NCBI RefSeq assembly: GCF_003590875.1
Contig: NZ_QYUN01000002.1
Span: 310,001-374,000, forward strand
Direction: 5' to 3'
Source: Noviherbaspirillum cavernae
GTDB taxonomy: Bacteria; Pseudomonadota; Gammaproteobacteria; Burkholderiales; Burkholderiaceae_D
Length of the DNA stretch: 64,000 bases
The stretch's first letter is position 1. Each line of letters begins with the position of its first letter. The notes beneath the pieces are model-generated. The model was not told the origin of the DNA, made no database searches, and saw nothing but the letters and a program-made list of their open reading frames with translations. Below, in pieces: positions 34,810 through 43,906 of the stretch. A program made the translations under genes and the position numbers.

Positions 34810-35583
34810 GTGCGCCGCGTCGTGTTATGGTTGCTTGCAGGAATCATCAGTGTCGGCGTGACCGTCATCGCATTCTGCCCGGCGTCGTGGATGGCGACAG
34901 CGGTCGAGGCGCAGACCGGCGGCCGGCTGACACTGGGCGATGCGCAAGGCACCCTGTGGCGCGGTTCGGCCTTCATCGGCGGCGCGCCAGGCGGGACCGA
35001 TCCGGTGACGCCACTCTTGCCGGGACGTTTTTCCTGGCGCCTGTCGCCGCTGGTGATGCTGGGCCAGGTGGACGCGGAGTTGGAGAATCCCGCGGCCCTG
35101 TCGCAGCCGGTCAAGGTGACGGGCAGCTGGTATCAGTGGCAGGTCAGTCCGGCCGAGGTCGTGCTGCCGGCGGAACGGCTGGCGGGATTGGGCGCGCCGC
35201 TGAACACGATACAGCCCTCGGGCCGCATGCGCCTGTCGTGGAACCCGCTGCAGGTCGCGCGGGAGGGACGGCAGATTGCGATCACCGGCACGGCGACGCT
35301 GCAGATGGATGATATTGCCTCGCGTCTGTCTCCGATCAAGCCGCTCGGCGCTTATCGGTTGATAATGGATTGGCGGGGCCAGCAGGCTCAACTGGCCCTG
35401 ACGACCGTCAGGGGGCCGATGCTCCTGAGCGGATCCGGCGTGCTGAAGAACGGACGATTGCAGTTTTCGGGGAAAGCGGAGGCGGAGGAAGGGCAGGAAG
35501 AAAAGCTGGCAAATCTGTTGAATTTGCTCGGGCAACGCCGCAGGGAAGGCGGCAAGAATGTTATCGCGCTAGAGTTCAAATAA
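34810..35583 (+). CDS. gspN: Type II secretion protein GspN
   Basis: 257 residues with an N-terminal membrane helix (about 4-25). The body matches the GspN family: LTLGDAQGTLWRGSAFIGG, LPGRFSWRLSPLVMLGQVDAEL, and LALTTVRGPMLLSGSGVLKNGRLQFSGKAEAEEG. GspN is an optional inner-membrane component with no settled role. The start is GTG at 34810. Its stop is immediately followed by the gspD ATG. Confidence 0.87.
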   Translation: MRRVVLWLLAGIISVGVTVIAFCPASWMATAVEAQTGGRLTLGDAQGTLWRGSAFIGGAPGGTDPVTPLLPGRFSWRLSPLVMLGQVDAELENPAALSQPVKVTGSWYQWQVSPAEVVLPAERLAGLGAPLNTIQPSGRMRLSWNPLQVAREGRQIAITGTATLQMDDIASRLSPIKPLGAYRLIMDWRGQQAQLALTTVRGPMLLSGSGVLKNGRLQFSGKAEAEEGQEEKLANLLNLLGQRRREGGKNVIALEFK

Positions 35584-37794
35584 ATGAAAAACAAACCATC
35601 GGCAGAAACATGCAAAGGGGGGGCGACGGCGTTGCGTCGCTGGAGTGCAACCGCAGCCTTCATGTGCGCCGTCGCCGGCGCGCAACCGGCGTTCGCGCAG
35701 GACCCTGCGACCAATCAAGCGACGCTGAATTTCGTCGGCGCCGACATCGAATCGGTCGTCAAGGCGATCGGCCACTACACCAGGACGACCTTCATCATCG
35801 ATCCGCGCGTCAAGGGCACCATCAACCTGGTGTCGGAAAAGCCGGTCAACAAGGAACAGGCCTTCCAGATGCTGACGTCGGCCTTGCGCCTGCAAGGCTT
35901 CGCGGTGGTGCGCTCCGACGGCTACACGAAAGTCGTGCCGGAAGCCGACGCCAAACTGCAGGCCGGTCCGCCGTCCGCCACCGACGTGCGCGGCGACCAG
36001 ATCGCCACTCAGATCTTCCGCCTGAATTACGAGAACGCGGCCAACCTGGTGCCAGTGCTGCGTCCGCTGATCTCGCCCAACAACACGATCAACGCCAACC
36101 CCGGCAACAACAGCATCGTCATCACCGATTACGCCGACAATCTGAAGCGCATGGCGCGCATCATCGCCTCGCTCGATTCGCCGGCCTCGGCCGAACTCGA
36201 CGTCGTGCCGATCCGCTATGCGGTCGCAAGCGACATCGCCGCCATGGTCAATCGCATGATGGAGTCCGGACCTGCCGCCGCTGGTGCCGCCGCCGATGCC
36301 GGCCGCATCAGTCTGCTGGCCGACTCGAGGACCAATTCCGTGCTGGTGCGCGCACCATCGCTGGCGCGCGCGAATCTGGCGAAGTCGCTGGTTGCCAAGC
36401 TCGATCAGCCGACCGCGCAGCCCGGCAACGTGCACGTGGTGTATCTGCGCAATGCCGACGCCGTGCGGCTTGCGCAAACGCTGCGCGCCGTGGTCGCGGC
36501 GGAGAGCACGTCGACGCAACAGGGCACGACGCCCCAGCCGACGCAGCCGCAATCGGCCCTGCAGCAGAACCAGGGCCAGCAGGGCTCGACACTGGGCGGC
36601 GGCACCATGTCGCAGACCTCGACGCAAACCCCGGCCGCACTCCCGGCCGGCGGCGCAGGCGGCTTCATCCAGGCCGACCCGGCCACCAATACCCTGATCA
36701 TTACCGCCAGCGAAGCGGTCTACCGCAACCTGCGCGCCGTTATCGATCAGCTCGATTCGCGCCGTGCACAGGTGTATGTCGAGTCGCTGATCGTGGAAGT
36801 CGCGGCAGCCAAGGCGGCCGAATTCGGCATCCAGTGGCTCGGCCTGTCCGGCAACGATTCCAGTGCGTATCGGGTCGGTGGCGGCCAGGTGTTTTCAACA
36901 GGCGGCAACAATCTGATCGCCCAGCTCATTTCCAGAAGATCCAGTACACCTACACTGCTGCCGCCCGGCAACGGCTTGACGCTCGGCATATTCCGCCAGA
37001 TCAACGGCGATCTGACGCTGGGGGCCTTGGCGCGTGCGCTGGAAACCGATGCCGGCGCCAACATCCTGTCGGTGCCGAACCTGATCACGCTCGATAACGA
37101 AGAAGCAAGAATCATTGTCGGCCAGAACGTTCCATTCATTACCGGCCAGTACACCACGGCGGCATCCGCCGGCGCGGCCGGCGTCAATCCATTCCAGACC
37201 ATCGAACGGCGCGATGTCGGCCTTGCCCTGCGCGTGCGCCCGCAGATTTCCGAAGGCGGCACGATCAAACTCCAGATTTACCAGGAAACTTCGAACGTGA
37301 CAGACACGTCTAATCCTGCGGGGATCATCACCAGCAAGCGCTCGATCGAATCCAATGTATTGGTCGATGACGGCAATGTGATCGTGCTCGGCGGACTGAT
37401 TGAAGACCGGCTGACCGATAACGAGGAGAAAGTCCCTGGCCTGGGTGACCTCCCGGTTCTCGGTGGTCTGTTCAAGTATCAGACGCGCAAGCGCGAGAAG
37501 ACGAACCTGCTGGTGTTCCTGCGACCGACCGTCATCCGTACCGCAGAGCAAAGCGCTGGCGTGGTCGCCGATCGTTACGATTACATTCGCGGCGTCCAGA
37601 TCAACCAGCAACCGGCGCGCAACGTGATGCTGCCCGACCCGGACGTGCCGGTCATCCCGCCGCTGCTGGATGGCCGCCCGACGGGCGGTCCGATGTTGAA
37701 CTTGCCCCCGCGCAACCCGGGCGGCGTGCAACCGATACCGCCGGCAACCGTGCCGGCACCAATGCAGATACCTGAACAGAACAGACAGCAATGA
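35584..37794 (+). CDS. gspD: Type II secretion secretin GspD
   Basis: 736 residues with a signal region (RRWSATAAFMCAVAGAQPAFA, about 20-40). Then come the N0 domain (LNFVGADIESVVKAIGHYTRTTFIIDPRVKG), N1-N3 domains, a long Gln/Thr/Gly-rich loop in N3 (about 305-360), and the secretin barrel. The barrel is marked by ANILSVPNLITLDNEEARIIVGQNVPF, GLALRVRPQISEGGTIKL, and VPGLGDLPVLGGLFKYQ. It ends in a Pro-rich tail. GspD forms the outer-membrane channel. No pilotin gene is nearby. It overlaps gspE by 4 bp. Confidence 0.96.
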   Translation: MKNKPSAETCKGGATALRRWSATAAFMCAVAGAQPAFAQDPATNQATLNFVGADIESVVKAIGHYTRTTFIIDPRVKGTINLVSEKPVNKEQAFQMLTSALRLQGFAVVRSDGYTKVVPEADAKLQAGPPSATDVRGDQIATQIFRLNYENAANLVPVLRPLISPNNTINANPGNNSIVITDYADNLKRMARIIASLDSPASAELDVVPIRYAVASDIAAMVNRMMESGPAAAGAAADAGRISLLADSRTNSVLVRAPSLARANLAKSLVAKLDQPTAQPGNVHVVYLRNADAVRLAQTLRAVVAAESTSTQQGTTPQPTQPQSALQQNQGQQGSTLGGGTMSQTSTQTPAALPAGGAGGFIQADPATNTLIITASEAVYRNLRAVIDQLDSRRAQVYVESLIVEVAAAKAAEFGIQWLGLSGNDSSAYRVGGGQVFSTGGNNLIAQLISRRSSTPTLLPPGNGLTLGIFRQINGDLTLGALARALETDAGANILSVPNLITLDNEEARIIVGQNVPFITGQYTTAASAGAAGVNPFQTIERRDVGLALRVRPQISEGGTIKLQIYQETSNVTDTSNPAGIITSKRSIESNVLVDDGNVIVLGGLIEDRLTDNEEKVPGLGDLPVLGGLFKYQTRKREKTNLLVFLRPTVIRTAEQSAGVVADRYDYIRGVQINQQPARNVMLPDPDVPVIPPLLDGRPTGGPMLNLPPRNPGGVQPIPPATVPAPMQIPEQNRQQ

Positions 37795-39233
37795 GTACCG
37801 TAATGACCGATGCCCGGCTTTTGCCTTACGCCTTCGCGCGCGATTTCGCCGTGCTGGCGCGGCGCAGCGAGGCCGTGAACAATGCGGTCGAAGTCTGGGT
37901 GTCGGAGGCGACTGCGCCATCGGCCATCGCCGAAGTCAGCCGCCGTTTCGGTCGCGTCAAGCTGCGCTCGCTGCCGCGCGAGGAACTGGACGAAGCGATC
38001 GCGAAAGCCTATGCAGGCTCCGGCGGCGACGCCGCGCAGGTGGTCGATGAAGTCGAATCCGACCTCGATCTGCAGAAACTGATGCTCGACATGCCGGCAA
38101 TCGAGGATTTGCTGGAGTCGGCCGACGACGCGCCAGTGATCCGCATGATCAACGCCTTGCTCACGCAGGCCTTGCGAGAAGAAGCCTCCGATATCCACAT
38201 CGAACCGTTCGAGCAGATATCGGTCGTGCGTTTTCGCATCGACGGCAACCTGCGCGACATCGTGCGGCCGAAGAAGGCGATTCACGCCTCGCTGATTTCG
38301 CGCATCAAGATCATGGCGCAGCTCGACATCGCCGAGAAGCGCCTGCCGCAGGACGGCCGCATTACCTTGCGGGTCGGCGGCAAGCCGGTCGATGTGCGGG
38401 TATCGACCTTGCCCACCGGCCACGGCGAGCGCGCGGTGCTGCGTCTCCTGGACAAGGAGGCAGGGCGGCTCGATCTGCAGCATCTGGGCATGAGCCGCGA
38501 CGTGCTGAAGCAGTTCGACCATCTGATCAATCAGCCGCACGGCATCGTGCTCGTCACCGGTCCGACCGGCTCGGGCAAGACCACCACGCTGTATGCCGCA
38601 TTGTCGCGGCTCAATGCGCCCACCAGCAACATCCTGACGGTGGAAGATCCGATCGAGTACGAACTGGCCGGTGTGGGACAGACGCAAGTCAATGCGCGCA
38701 TCGACATGACTTTCGCGAAAGCCCTGCGCGCGATCCTGCGGCAAGACCCCGACATCATCATGATCGGCGAAATCCGCGACCTCGAAACGGCGCAGATCGC
38801 GGTGCAGGCATCGCTGACCGGCCACCTCGTGCTTGCCACCCTGCACACCAACGATTCCGCGGCGGCGGTCACGCGCCTGCTCGACATGGGCATCGAGCCG
38901 TTCCTGCTGTCGTCCTCCCTGCTCGGCGTGGTGGCGCAGCGCCTCGTCCGCAAGCTGTGCCCGGAGTGCAAGAAATTCGACGGCCACGAATGGCATGCGG
39001 TCGGCTGCGAAAAATGCGGTCAGACCGGCTATCACGGCCGGGTCGGCGTGTATGAATTGCTGGAAGTCACCGACGACATCCGTTCGCAAATCCACGATCA
39101 GGCATCGGAAGCCGATATCCGTGGCACCGCGCAACGCCATGGCATGAGGACGATGCGCGAAGACGGCGAGCGCTGGCTGGCCGACGGCACCACGACGCAA
39201 GCCGAATTGTTGCGTGTCGCCAAGGATCAATAA
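37791..39233 (+). CDS. gspE: Type II secretion ATPase GspE
   Basis: 480 residues. The AAA-like ATPase domain has Walker A GPTGSGKTTTLYAAL (about 256-264), the Asp box TVEDPIEYEL, Walker B DPDIIMIGEIRDLETAQIAV, and the His box LATLHTNDSA. A zinc site is formed by CPEC and CEKC in a C-terminal insertion. It powers pseudopilus assembly from the cytoplasmic side via GspL. The start overlaps the gspD stop (ATGA). Confidence 0.96.
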   Translation: MSTVMTDARLLPYAFARDFAVLARRSEAVNNAVEVWVSEATAPSAIAEVSRRFGRVKLRSLPREELDEAIAKAYAGSGGDAAQVVDEVESDLDLQKLMLDMPAIEDLLESADDAPVIRMINALLTQALREEASDIHIEPFEQISVVRFRIDGNLRDIVRPKKAIHASLISRIKIMAQLDIAEKRLPQDGRITLRVGGKPVDVRVSTLPTGHGERAVLRLLDKEAGRLDLQHLGMSRDVLKQFDHLINQPHGIVLVTGPTGSGKTTTLYAALSRLNAPTSNILTVEDPIEYELAGVGQTQVNARIDMTFAKALRAILRQDPDIIMIGEIRDLETAQIAVQASLTGHLVLATLHTNDSAAAVTRLLDMGIEPFLLSSSLLGVVAQRLVRKLCPECKKFDGHEWHAVGCEKCGQTGYHGRVGVYELLEVTDDIRSQIHDQASEADIRGTAQRHGMRTMREDGERWLADGTTTQAELLRVAKDQ

Positions 39234-39242
39234 GGGCAGGAC

Positions 39243-40463
39243 GTGCCAGCATTTCGATACGAAGCCGTCGATGCAGTCGGCAATACCAAAAAGGGCGTGG
39301 TCAATGCCGACAGCGCCCGCGCTGCGCGTTCCGACCTGCGCTCGCAGGGCATGGTGCCGATCGTTGTCGATGCGATCACCGCGCAAATCGACGAATTTGG
39401 GCAAACCAGACGCCGCGCATTCGGTGACAAGCTTTCCACACAGGAACTTGCGTTGTTCACGCGGCAGCTCGCCAGTCTGCTGGAGGCCAGCCTGCCGCTG
39501 GAACAGGCATTTTCCGCGTTGCTGGAACAGGCCGAGCGGCCTTATGTGCGTGACCTCGTCGCCTCGATCCGCGCCGAGGTGATGGCCGGCGCCTCACTGT
39601 CGGATGCCTTGTCGCAGCATCCGCGCGACTTCGCCGACATCTATCGCGCGCTGGTGGCGTCGGGCGAGCAGATTGGCCAGTTGTCGCGCGTGCTGTCGCG
39701 CCTGGCCGACTACATCGAGCGGCGCAATGCACTGGTGCAGAAGGTCCGGCTCGCCTTCACCTATCCCGCAATCGTGACGGTAGTCGCATTCGCCATCGTG
39801 ATTTTCCTGCTGGCCTACGTGGTGCCGCAGATCGTGTCGGTATTTGCCAACACCAAGCAGAAGCTGCCGTTGCTGACCGTGATCATGCTGGGCATTTCGG
39901 ACTTCGTGCGCGCCTATGGCTGGATCGTGGCGGTCATCGCGATCGGCGGATTTTTCGCATGGCGCACCGCGCTCAAGAATCCGGACATCAAATACCGCTG
40001 GCACAGCTGGCTGCTGACCGCGCCCCTGTACGGCAAGTTCGAGCGCAGCCTCAACACCTCGCGCTTCGCCAGTACGCTGGCCATCACCACCGGCTCCGGC
40101 GTGCCTATCCTGCGCGCATTGCAGACCAGTCGCGATACGCTGTCGAATGTTGCCATGCGCGATCAGGTCGAGGAAGCGACCAACAGCGTGCGCGAAGGCG
40201 TGAGCCTGGCGCGCGCATTGTCGGCGCACAAGCATTTCCCGCCCATGCTGATCCACATGATCCGCGCCGGCGAAGTGACCGGCGAATTGCCCGCGATGCT
40301 GGAGCGCGCCTCCAACGCGCAGGAGCAGGATCTGGAGCGGCGTGCGATGACGATTGCCGGCTTGCTGGAACCGGCCCTGATTCTCGTGATGGGCGTGGTG
40401 GTGCTGCTGATCGTGCTGGCAGTGCTGATGCCGATCATCGAAATCAACCAGTTGGTGCGCTAG
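39243..40463 (+). CDS. gspF: Type II secretion platform protein GspF
   Basis: 406 residues with two T2SSF domains (about 70-190 and 275-395) and three membrane helices (e.g. PAIVTVVAFAIVIFLLAYVVPQIVSVFAN and ALILVMGVVVLLIVLAVLMPIIEIN). It is the polytopic hub of the assembly platform. The start is a GTG at 39243. Its stop TAG lies inside the left terminal repeat of the palindromic element at 40460, so insertion of the element may have defined the present C-terminus. Confidence 0.94.
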   Translation: MPAFRYEAVDAVGNTKKGVVNADSARAARSDLRSQGMVPIVVDAITAQIDEFGQTRRRAFGDKLSTQELALFTRQLASLLEASLPLEQAFSALLEQAERPYVRDLVASIRAEVMAGASLSDALSQHPRDFADIYRALVASGEQIGQLSRVLSRLADYIERRNALVQKVRLAFTYPAIVTVVAFAIVIFLLAYVVPQIVSVFANTKQKLPLLTVIMLGISDFVRAYGWIVAVIAIGGFFAWRTALKNPDIKYRWHSWLLTAPLYGKFERSLNTSRFASTLAITTGSGVPILRALQTSRDTLSNVAMRDQVEEATNSVREGVSLARALSAHKHFPPMLIHMIRAGEVTGELPAMLERASNAQEQDLERRAMTIAGLLEPALILVMGVVVLLIVLAVLMPIIEINQLVR

Positions 40464-40622
40464 TGTCCTGAATTTGAAATTCGCTGCATAAAAGATGATG
40501 AGAATCGCACCGATACCGCGTCAAAAATGCTCGCAAGGCCTCGGCCTTGCTGCGCTTTTTTCCTCGTCTCGTCGCGATTTCATCACTTTTATTTGCAACC
40601 AATTTTCAACTCAGGACACTAG
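40460..40622. mobile_element. 163-bp near-perfect palindromic element (MITE-like) in gsp operon
   Basis: The ends CTAGTGTCCTGA and TCAGGACACTAG are perfect inverses, and the centre GCAAGGCC-TC-GGCCTTGC is a perfect hairpin. In between, the two arms match along most of their length (for example TAAAAGATGATGA against TCATCACTTTTA), so the whole element can fold into one long hairpin. It lies between gspF and gspC and provides the gspF stop. The termini start and end in TA, which suits a TA-targeting (IS630/Tc1-like) transposase, though no target duplication can be proven from one copy. A T run follows the central hairpin (GCGCTTTTTT), so it may also terminate transcription. Confidence 0.75.
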
Positions 40623-40640
40623 AAAAATATAAGGACACGA

Positions 40641-41423
40641 ATGAGACGCTGGCCCCTTGTTGTGACTTTCCTGCTGTTCATTGCCTTGTGCGCATCCGCC
40701 GCGTACTGGGCGATGCAATTGTTCAAGCCGCCGCTGCGCCCGGTTGCTGCACCGCCGCGTGTCGCGCAGGCCGAGGTCAGGACCGATGCCGCCGCCGGCC
40801 TGTTCGGCGGACGCGGCGGCAAGGCGGCCGTTGCCAGCAATTATCAATTGAAAGGCGTGATTTTCTCCGGCCGTCCGCAGGACAGCGTCGCCATCCTCAG
40901 CGCAGACGGCAAGCCGCCGCAGGCAATAAGGGTGGATATGGAAGTGTTGCCCGGTGTCACCGTGAAGGAGGTGCATCGCGATTACGTGCTGTTGTCGGAC
41001 AATGGCGTGACCAAACGCGTCGACTTACCGGAAGATGCCAAGGCGGCGAATGTCGCCACCGCTTCGCCGCTGGGCGTGGTGCCTGCGCCGACTCGGCCGA
41101 CAAGCATGCCGCCAGCGCCGCAGCCGCAGTCGTCAGCAGCACCCCAATCCACGCCACCGCAACCGGCTCCTCCGGTGGCACAACAGCCTGCGCCGCCGCA
41201 ACCCGCTCCACCGCAACCGGCCCCGCCGCCCGCGGCGCAAGCCCCGGCCCCGGCTACTCCGGTGCAAACGGCGCCGCCCACGACCGTCGTCAACACTCCC
41301 CAGCCGGCGCAACCGGCCGCGCCGGCAGCGGGCGCGCCCGCCAGCCCGTCCGGCAGCGCCGTATTCGGAACGCAATCTCCGCCGCTCTACAGTCCGGGGC
41401 GCGCCGGTGGCGCACCGCAATAG
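40641..41423 (+). CDS. gspC: GspC-like type II secretion protein without PDZ domain
   Basis: 260 residues: an N-terminal membrane helix (about 5-27), the GspC homology region (about 65-132: YQLKGVIFSGRPQDSVAILSADGKPPQAIRVDMEVLPGVTVKEVHRDYVLL), then a long Pro/Ala/Gln-rich tail of about 110 residues in place of a PDZ domain. The homology region normally docks GspC on the secretin. Short GspC forms lacking PDZ are known in other systems; the extreme Pro-rich tail could span the periplasm. It is separated from gspF by the palindromic element and is last in the operon. Confidence 0.8.
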   Translation: MRRWPLVVTFLLFIALCASAAYWAMQLFKPPLRPVAAPPRVAQAEVRTDAAAGLFGGRGGKAAVASNYQLKGVIFSGRPQDSVAILSADGKPPQAIRVDMEVLPGVTVKEVHRDYVLLSDNGVTKRVDLPEDAKAANVATASPLGVVPAPTRPTSMPPAPQPQSSAAPQSTPPQPAPPVAQQPAPPQPAPPQPAPPPAAQAPAPATPVQTAPPTTVVNTPQPAQPAAPAAGAPASPSGSAVFGTQSPPLYSPGRAGGAPQ

Positions 41424-41579
41424 CGTGCGTTAAGAAACTTGCCGCAGGTGAGGGACTTCCGCATGGTGGAAGTCGGGTATTCGCCGTGAGGTGTAGTTGG
41501 TGGGTGACAAGGCGAAGCCGGTGAAGCCGAATTGCAACGCGAGTGAGAGCCGTGACAACCGCCGGCAACAAACAGCACC

Positions 41580-41780
41580 TCAGTCTTTGTCATCACCGTC
41601 CAGCGCCTTCTTCAGCAGCCGATTCTGTAACTGGCGTTTTGCCGACTCCGTTTTCTCATGCGAGCCCGCGACGCGCTGCCTGACCGGTAGCGCAATCGGA
41701 TTGCGCGGCTTCAGCGCCCGTTGCGATGGCTCGACGCGGATCACCAGCTTCTGTCGATTGCCGATTGTCTTGTTGGCCAT
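41580..41780 (-). CDS. Small basic hypothetical protein
   Basis: 66 residues, basic: MANKTIGNRQKLVIRVEPSQ and a helix-forming tail ending LLKKALDGDDKD. The frame also opens with a GTG at 41837 that overlaps the hslU stop as GTGA, which would give an 85-residue protein coupled to hslU; I cannot decide between the two. The phrase ALKPRNPIALPVRQRVAGSH recalls small uncharacterised proteins seen in Burkholderiales, but no function is known. Confidence 0.5.
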   Translation of the reverse strand: MANKTIGNRQKLVIRVEPSQRALKPRNPIALPVRQRVAGSHEKTESAKRQLQNRLLKKALDGDDKD

Positions 41781-41833
41781 AATGAAGGAGAAAAACGCAT
41801 CCGCGGACCGGGCGGCCCGCAGACTGCGGTTGG

Positions 41834-43183
41834 TCACAGCACGTAGCGCGACAGGTCGTCGTTGACCGCGAGTGCCCCCAGTTTTTCATCCACATACTTT
41901 GCATCGATCGCGATCGTCCGGCCGGAGGCGTCGCTGGCGGAAAAGGAAATTTCCTCCAGCAGTTTTTCCATCACCGTGTACAAACGGCGCGCGCCGATGT
42001 TTTCGGTCTTCTCGTTGACCGAATACGCGATTTCCGCCATGCGCTGGATGCCGTCGGGGGTGAATTCCATCTTCACGTCTTCGGTCGCCAGCAGCGCCTC
42101 GTACTGCCTGGTCAGGCATGCGTCGGTGCTGGTCAGGATGCGCTCGAAGTCGGCGATCGACAGCGACTCGAGTTCCACGCGGATCGGGAAGCGGCCCTGC
42201 AGTTCCGGGATCAGGTCCGACGGCTTGGCCAGGTGGAATGCGCCAGACGCGATGAACAGGATGTGATCGGTCTTGATCATGCCGTACTTGGTGTTGACGG
42301 TGGTGCCTTCCACCAGCGGCAGCAGATCGCGCTGCACGCCGGCGCGCGAGACGTCCGCACCACCGACTTCGGAACGCGACGCGATCTTGTCGATCTCGTC
42401 GAGGAACACGATGCCGTTCTGCTCGACATTGGCGATCGCCTTCTGCTTCAGTTCGTCATCGTTGATGAGCTTGGCCGCCTCATCCTCGACCAGCAGCTTC
42501 ATTGCTTCCCTGATTTTCAGCTTGCGCTTCTTCTTGCGGCTGCCGCCAATACCGGAAAACATCGACTTGATCTGCTCCGTCATTTCCTCCATGCCGGGCG
42601 GCGCCATGATCTCCATGTGCGGTCCGCTCTCCGCGATCTCGATCTCGATCTCGCGGTCGTCGAGCGCGCCTTCGCGCAGGCGTTTGCGGAAAGTCTGGCG
42701 CGTCGTGTTGCCGCTCTGCGCGTCGCCTTCGACCGGCGTGTTCGGCGTCGCGCTGAAGCCGAAATCGCGCGCCGGCGGCACGAGGATGTCGAGCACGCGG
42801 TCTTCCGCCGCATCTTCGGCGCGCGTCCTCACCTTGCGCATTTCGCTTTCGCGCGTCTGCTTGATGCCGATGTCGATCAGGTCGCGCACGATGGTGTCGA
42901 CGTCGCGGCCCACATAGCCGACTTCGGTGAACTTGGTGGCCTCGATCTTGATGAACGGCGCATCCGCCAGCTTGGCGAGGCGGCGCGCGATCTCGGTCTT
43001 GCCGACGCCGGTCGGGCCGATCATCAGGATATTCTTCGGCGTGATTTCATGGCGCAACGGTTCGTCCACCTGCTGGCGGCGCCAACGGTTGCGCAATGCG
43101 ATGGCGACCGCACGCTTGGCGCGCGCCTGGCCGACGACGTGCTTGTCGAGTTCGGAGACGATTTCTTGGGGTGTCATGTTCAT
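41834..43183 (-). CDS. hslU: ATP-dependent protease ATPase subunit HslU
   Basis: 449 residues, normal length. Walker [17 protein letters not shown] is near residue 57; [14 protein letters not shown] is the pore loop; Walker B is [12 protein letters not shown]. The I domain (about 110-240) and C-terminal ending [15 protein letters not shown], which docks on HslV, are intact. HslU unfolds proteins for HslV. It lies 27 bp downstream of hslV. Confidence 0.97.
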   Translation of the reverse strand: MNMTPQEIVSELDKHVVGQARAKRAVAIALRNRWRRQQVDEPLRHEITPKNILMIGPTGVGKTEIARRLAKLADAPFIKIEATKFTEVGYVGRDVDTIVRDLIDIGIKQTRESEMRKVRTRAEDAAEDRVLDILVPPARDFGFSATPNTPVEGDAQSGNTTRQTFRKRLREGALDDREIEIEIAESGPHMEIMAPPGMEEMTEQIKSMFSGIGGSRKKKRKLKIREAMKLLVEDEAAKLINDDELKQKAIANVEQNGIVFLDEIDKIASRSEVGGADVSRAGVQRDLLPLVEGTTVNTKYGMIKTDHILFIASGAFHLAKPSDLIPELQGRFPIRVELESLSIADFERILTSTDACLTRQYEALLATEDVKMEFTPDGIQRMAEIAYSVNEKTENIGARRLYTVMEKLLEEISFSASDASGRTIAIDAKYVDEKLGALAVNDDLSRYVL

Positions 43184-43210
43184 GATGTTTTTCGCGAAGC
43201 CTATGCTGCG

Positions 43211-43747
43211 TTATTCCAGGGTTTCGATGGTGTGCGACAGGTTGGTGTAGATGCACAATTCGCCGGCGATCGTGAGCGCCTTCTTCACGATTTCGGCCGC
43301 CGGAAGATCGGTGTTTTCCTGCAAGGCCTTGGCGGCCGATTGCGCATACGCGCCTCCCGAACCGATTGCGCCGACGCCGTCTTCCGGCTCCAGCACATCG
43401 CCGTTGCCGGTGATGATCAGCGTCGATTCGCGGTCAGCCACCAGCAGCATCGCTTCCAGCCGCCGCAGGATGCGGTCGGTGCGCCAATCCTTGGCGAGTT
43501 CCACCGAGGCGCGCATCAAATGGCCCTGATGCTTTTCCAGCTTGCCCTCGAAGCGTTCGAGCAAGGTGAATGCATCGGCCGTGCCACCGGCGAAGCCGGC
43601 CAGTACCTTGCCTTGATACAGCTTGCGCACCTTGCGCGCGGTGCCCTTCATCACGATATTGCCGAGCGTTACCTGACCATCGCCGCCGAGCGCGACAAGA
43701 TTGCCGCGTCGCACCGACAAAATAGTTGTGCCGTGAAATTGTTCCAT
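43211..43747 (-). CDS. hslV: ATP-dependent protease proteolytic subunit HslV
   Basis: 178 residues, [30 protein letters not shown]. The catalytic Thr of HslV must be N-terminal; in E. coli it follows Met directly, while here five extra residues (EQFHG) precede TTILSVRR and must be removed, as in other betaproteobacterial HslV. Both Lys/Arg features of the active site ([20 protein letters not shown]) are present. It forms an operon with hslU. Confidence 0.96.
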   Translation of the reverse strand: MEQFHGTTILSVRRGNLVALGGDGQVTLGNIVMKGTARKVRKLYQGKVLAGFAGGTADAFTLLERFEGKLEKHQGHLMRASVELAKDWRTDRILRRLEAMLLVADRESTLIITGNGDVLEPEDGVGAIGSGGAYAQSAAKALQENTDLPAAEIVKKALTIAGELCIYTNLSHTIETLE

Positions 43748-43906
43748 GCTTTTCCCACAAAAAAGATGCTGCCGTTTATCCAGAAATCATCAATTGCAAA
43801 TGGGGACAGCAATACTGATTGCAAGTACGGCAGGGCAGGAAAGCGCAACGGGAACAGATGCCCGCGGAGCAGCAGGAGGGAGTGTCGAACCTTGCTCAGG
43901 GCGCGG

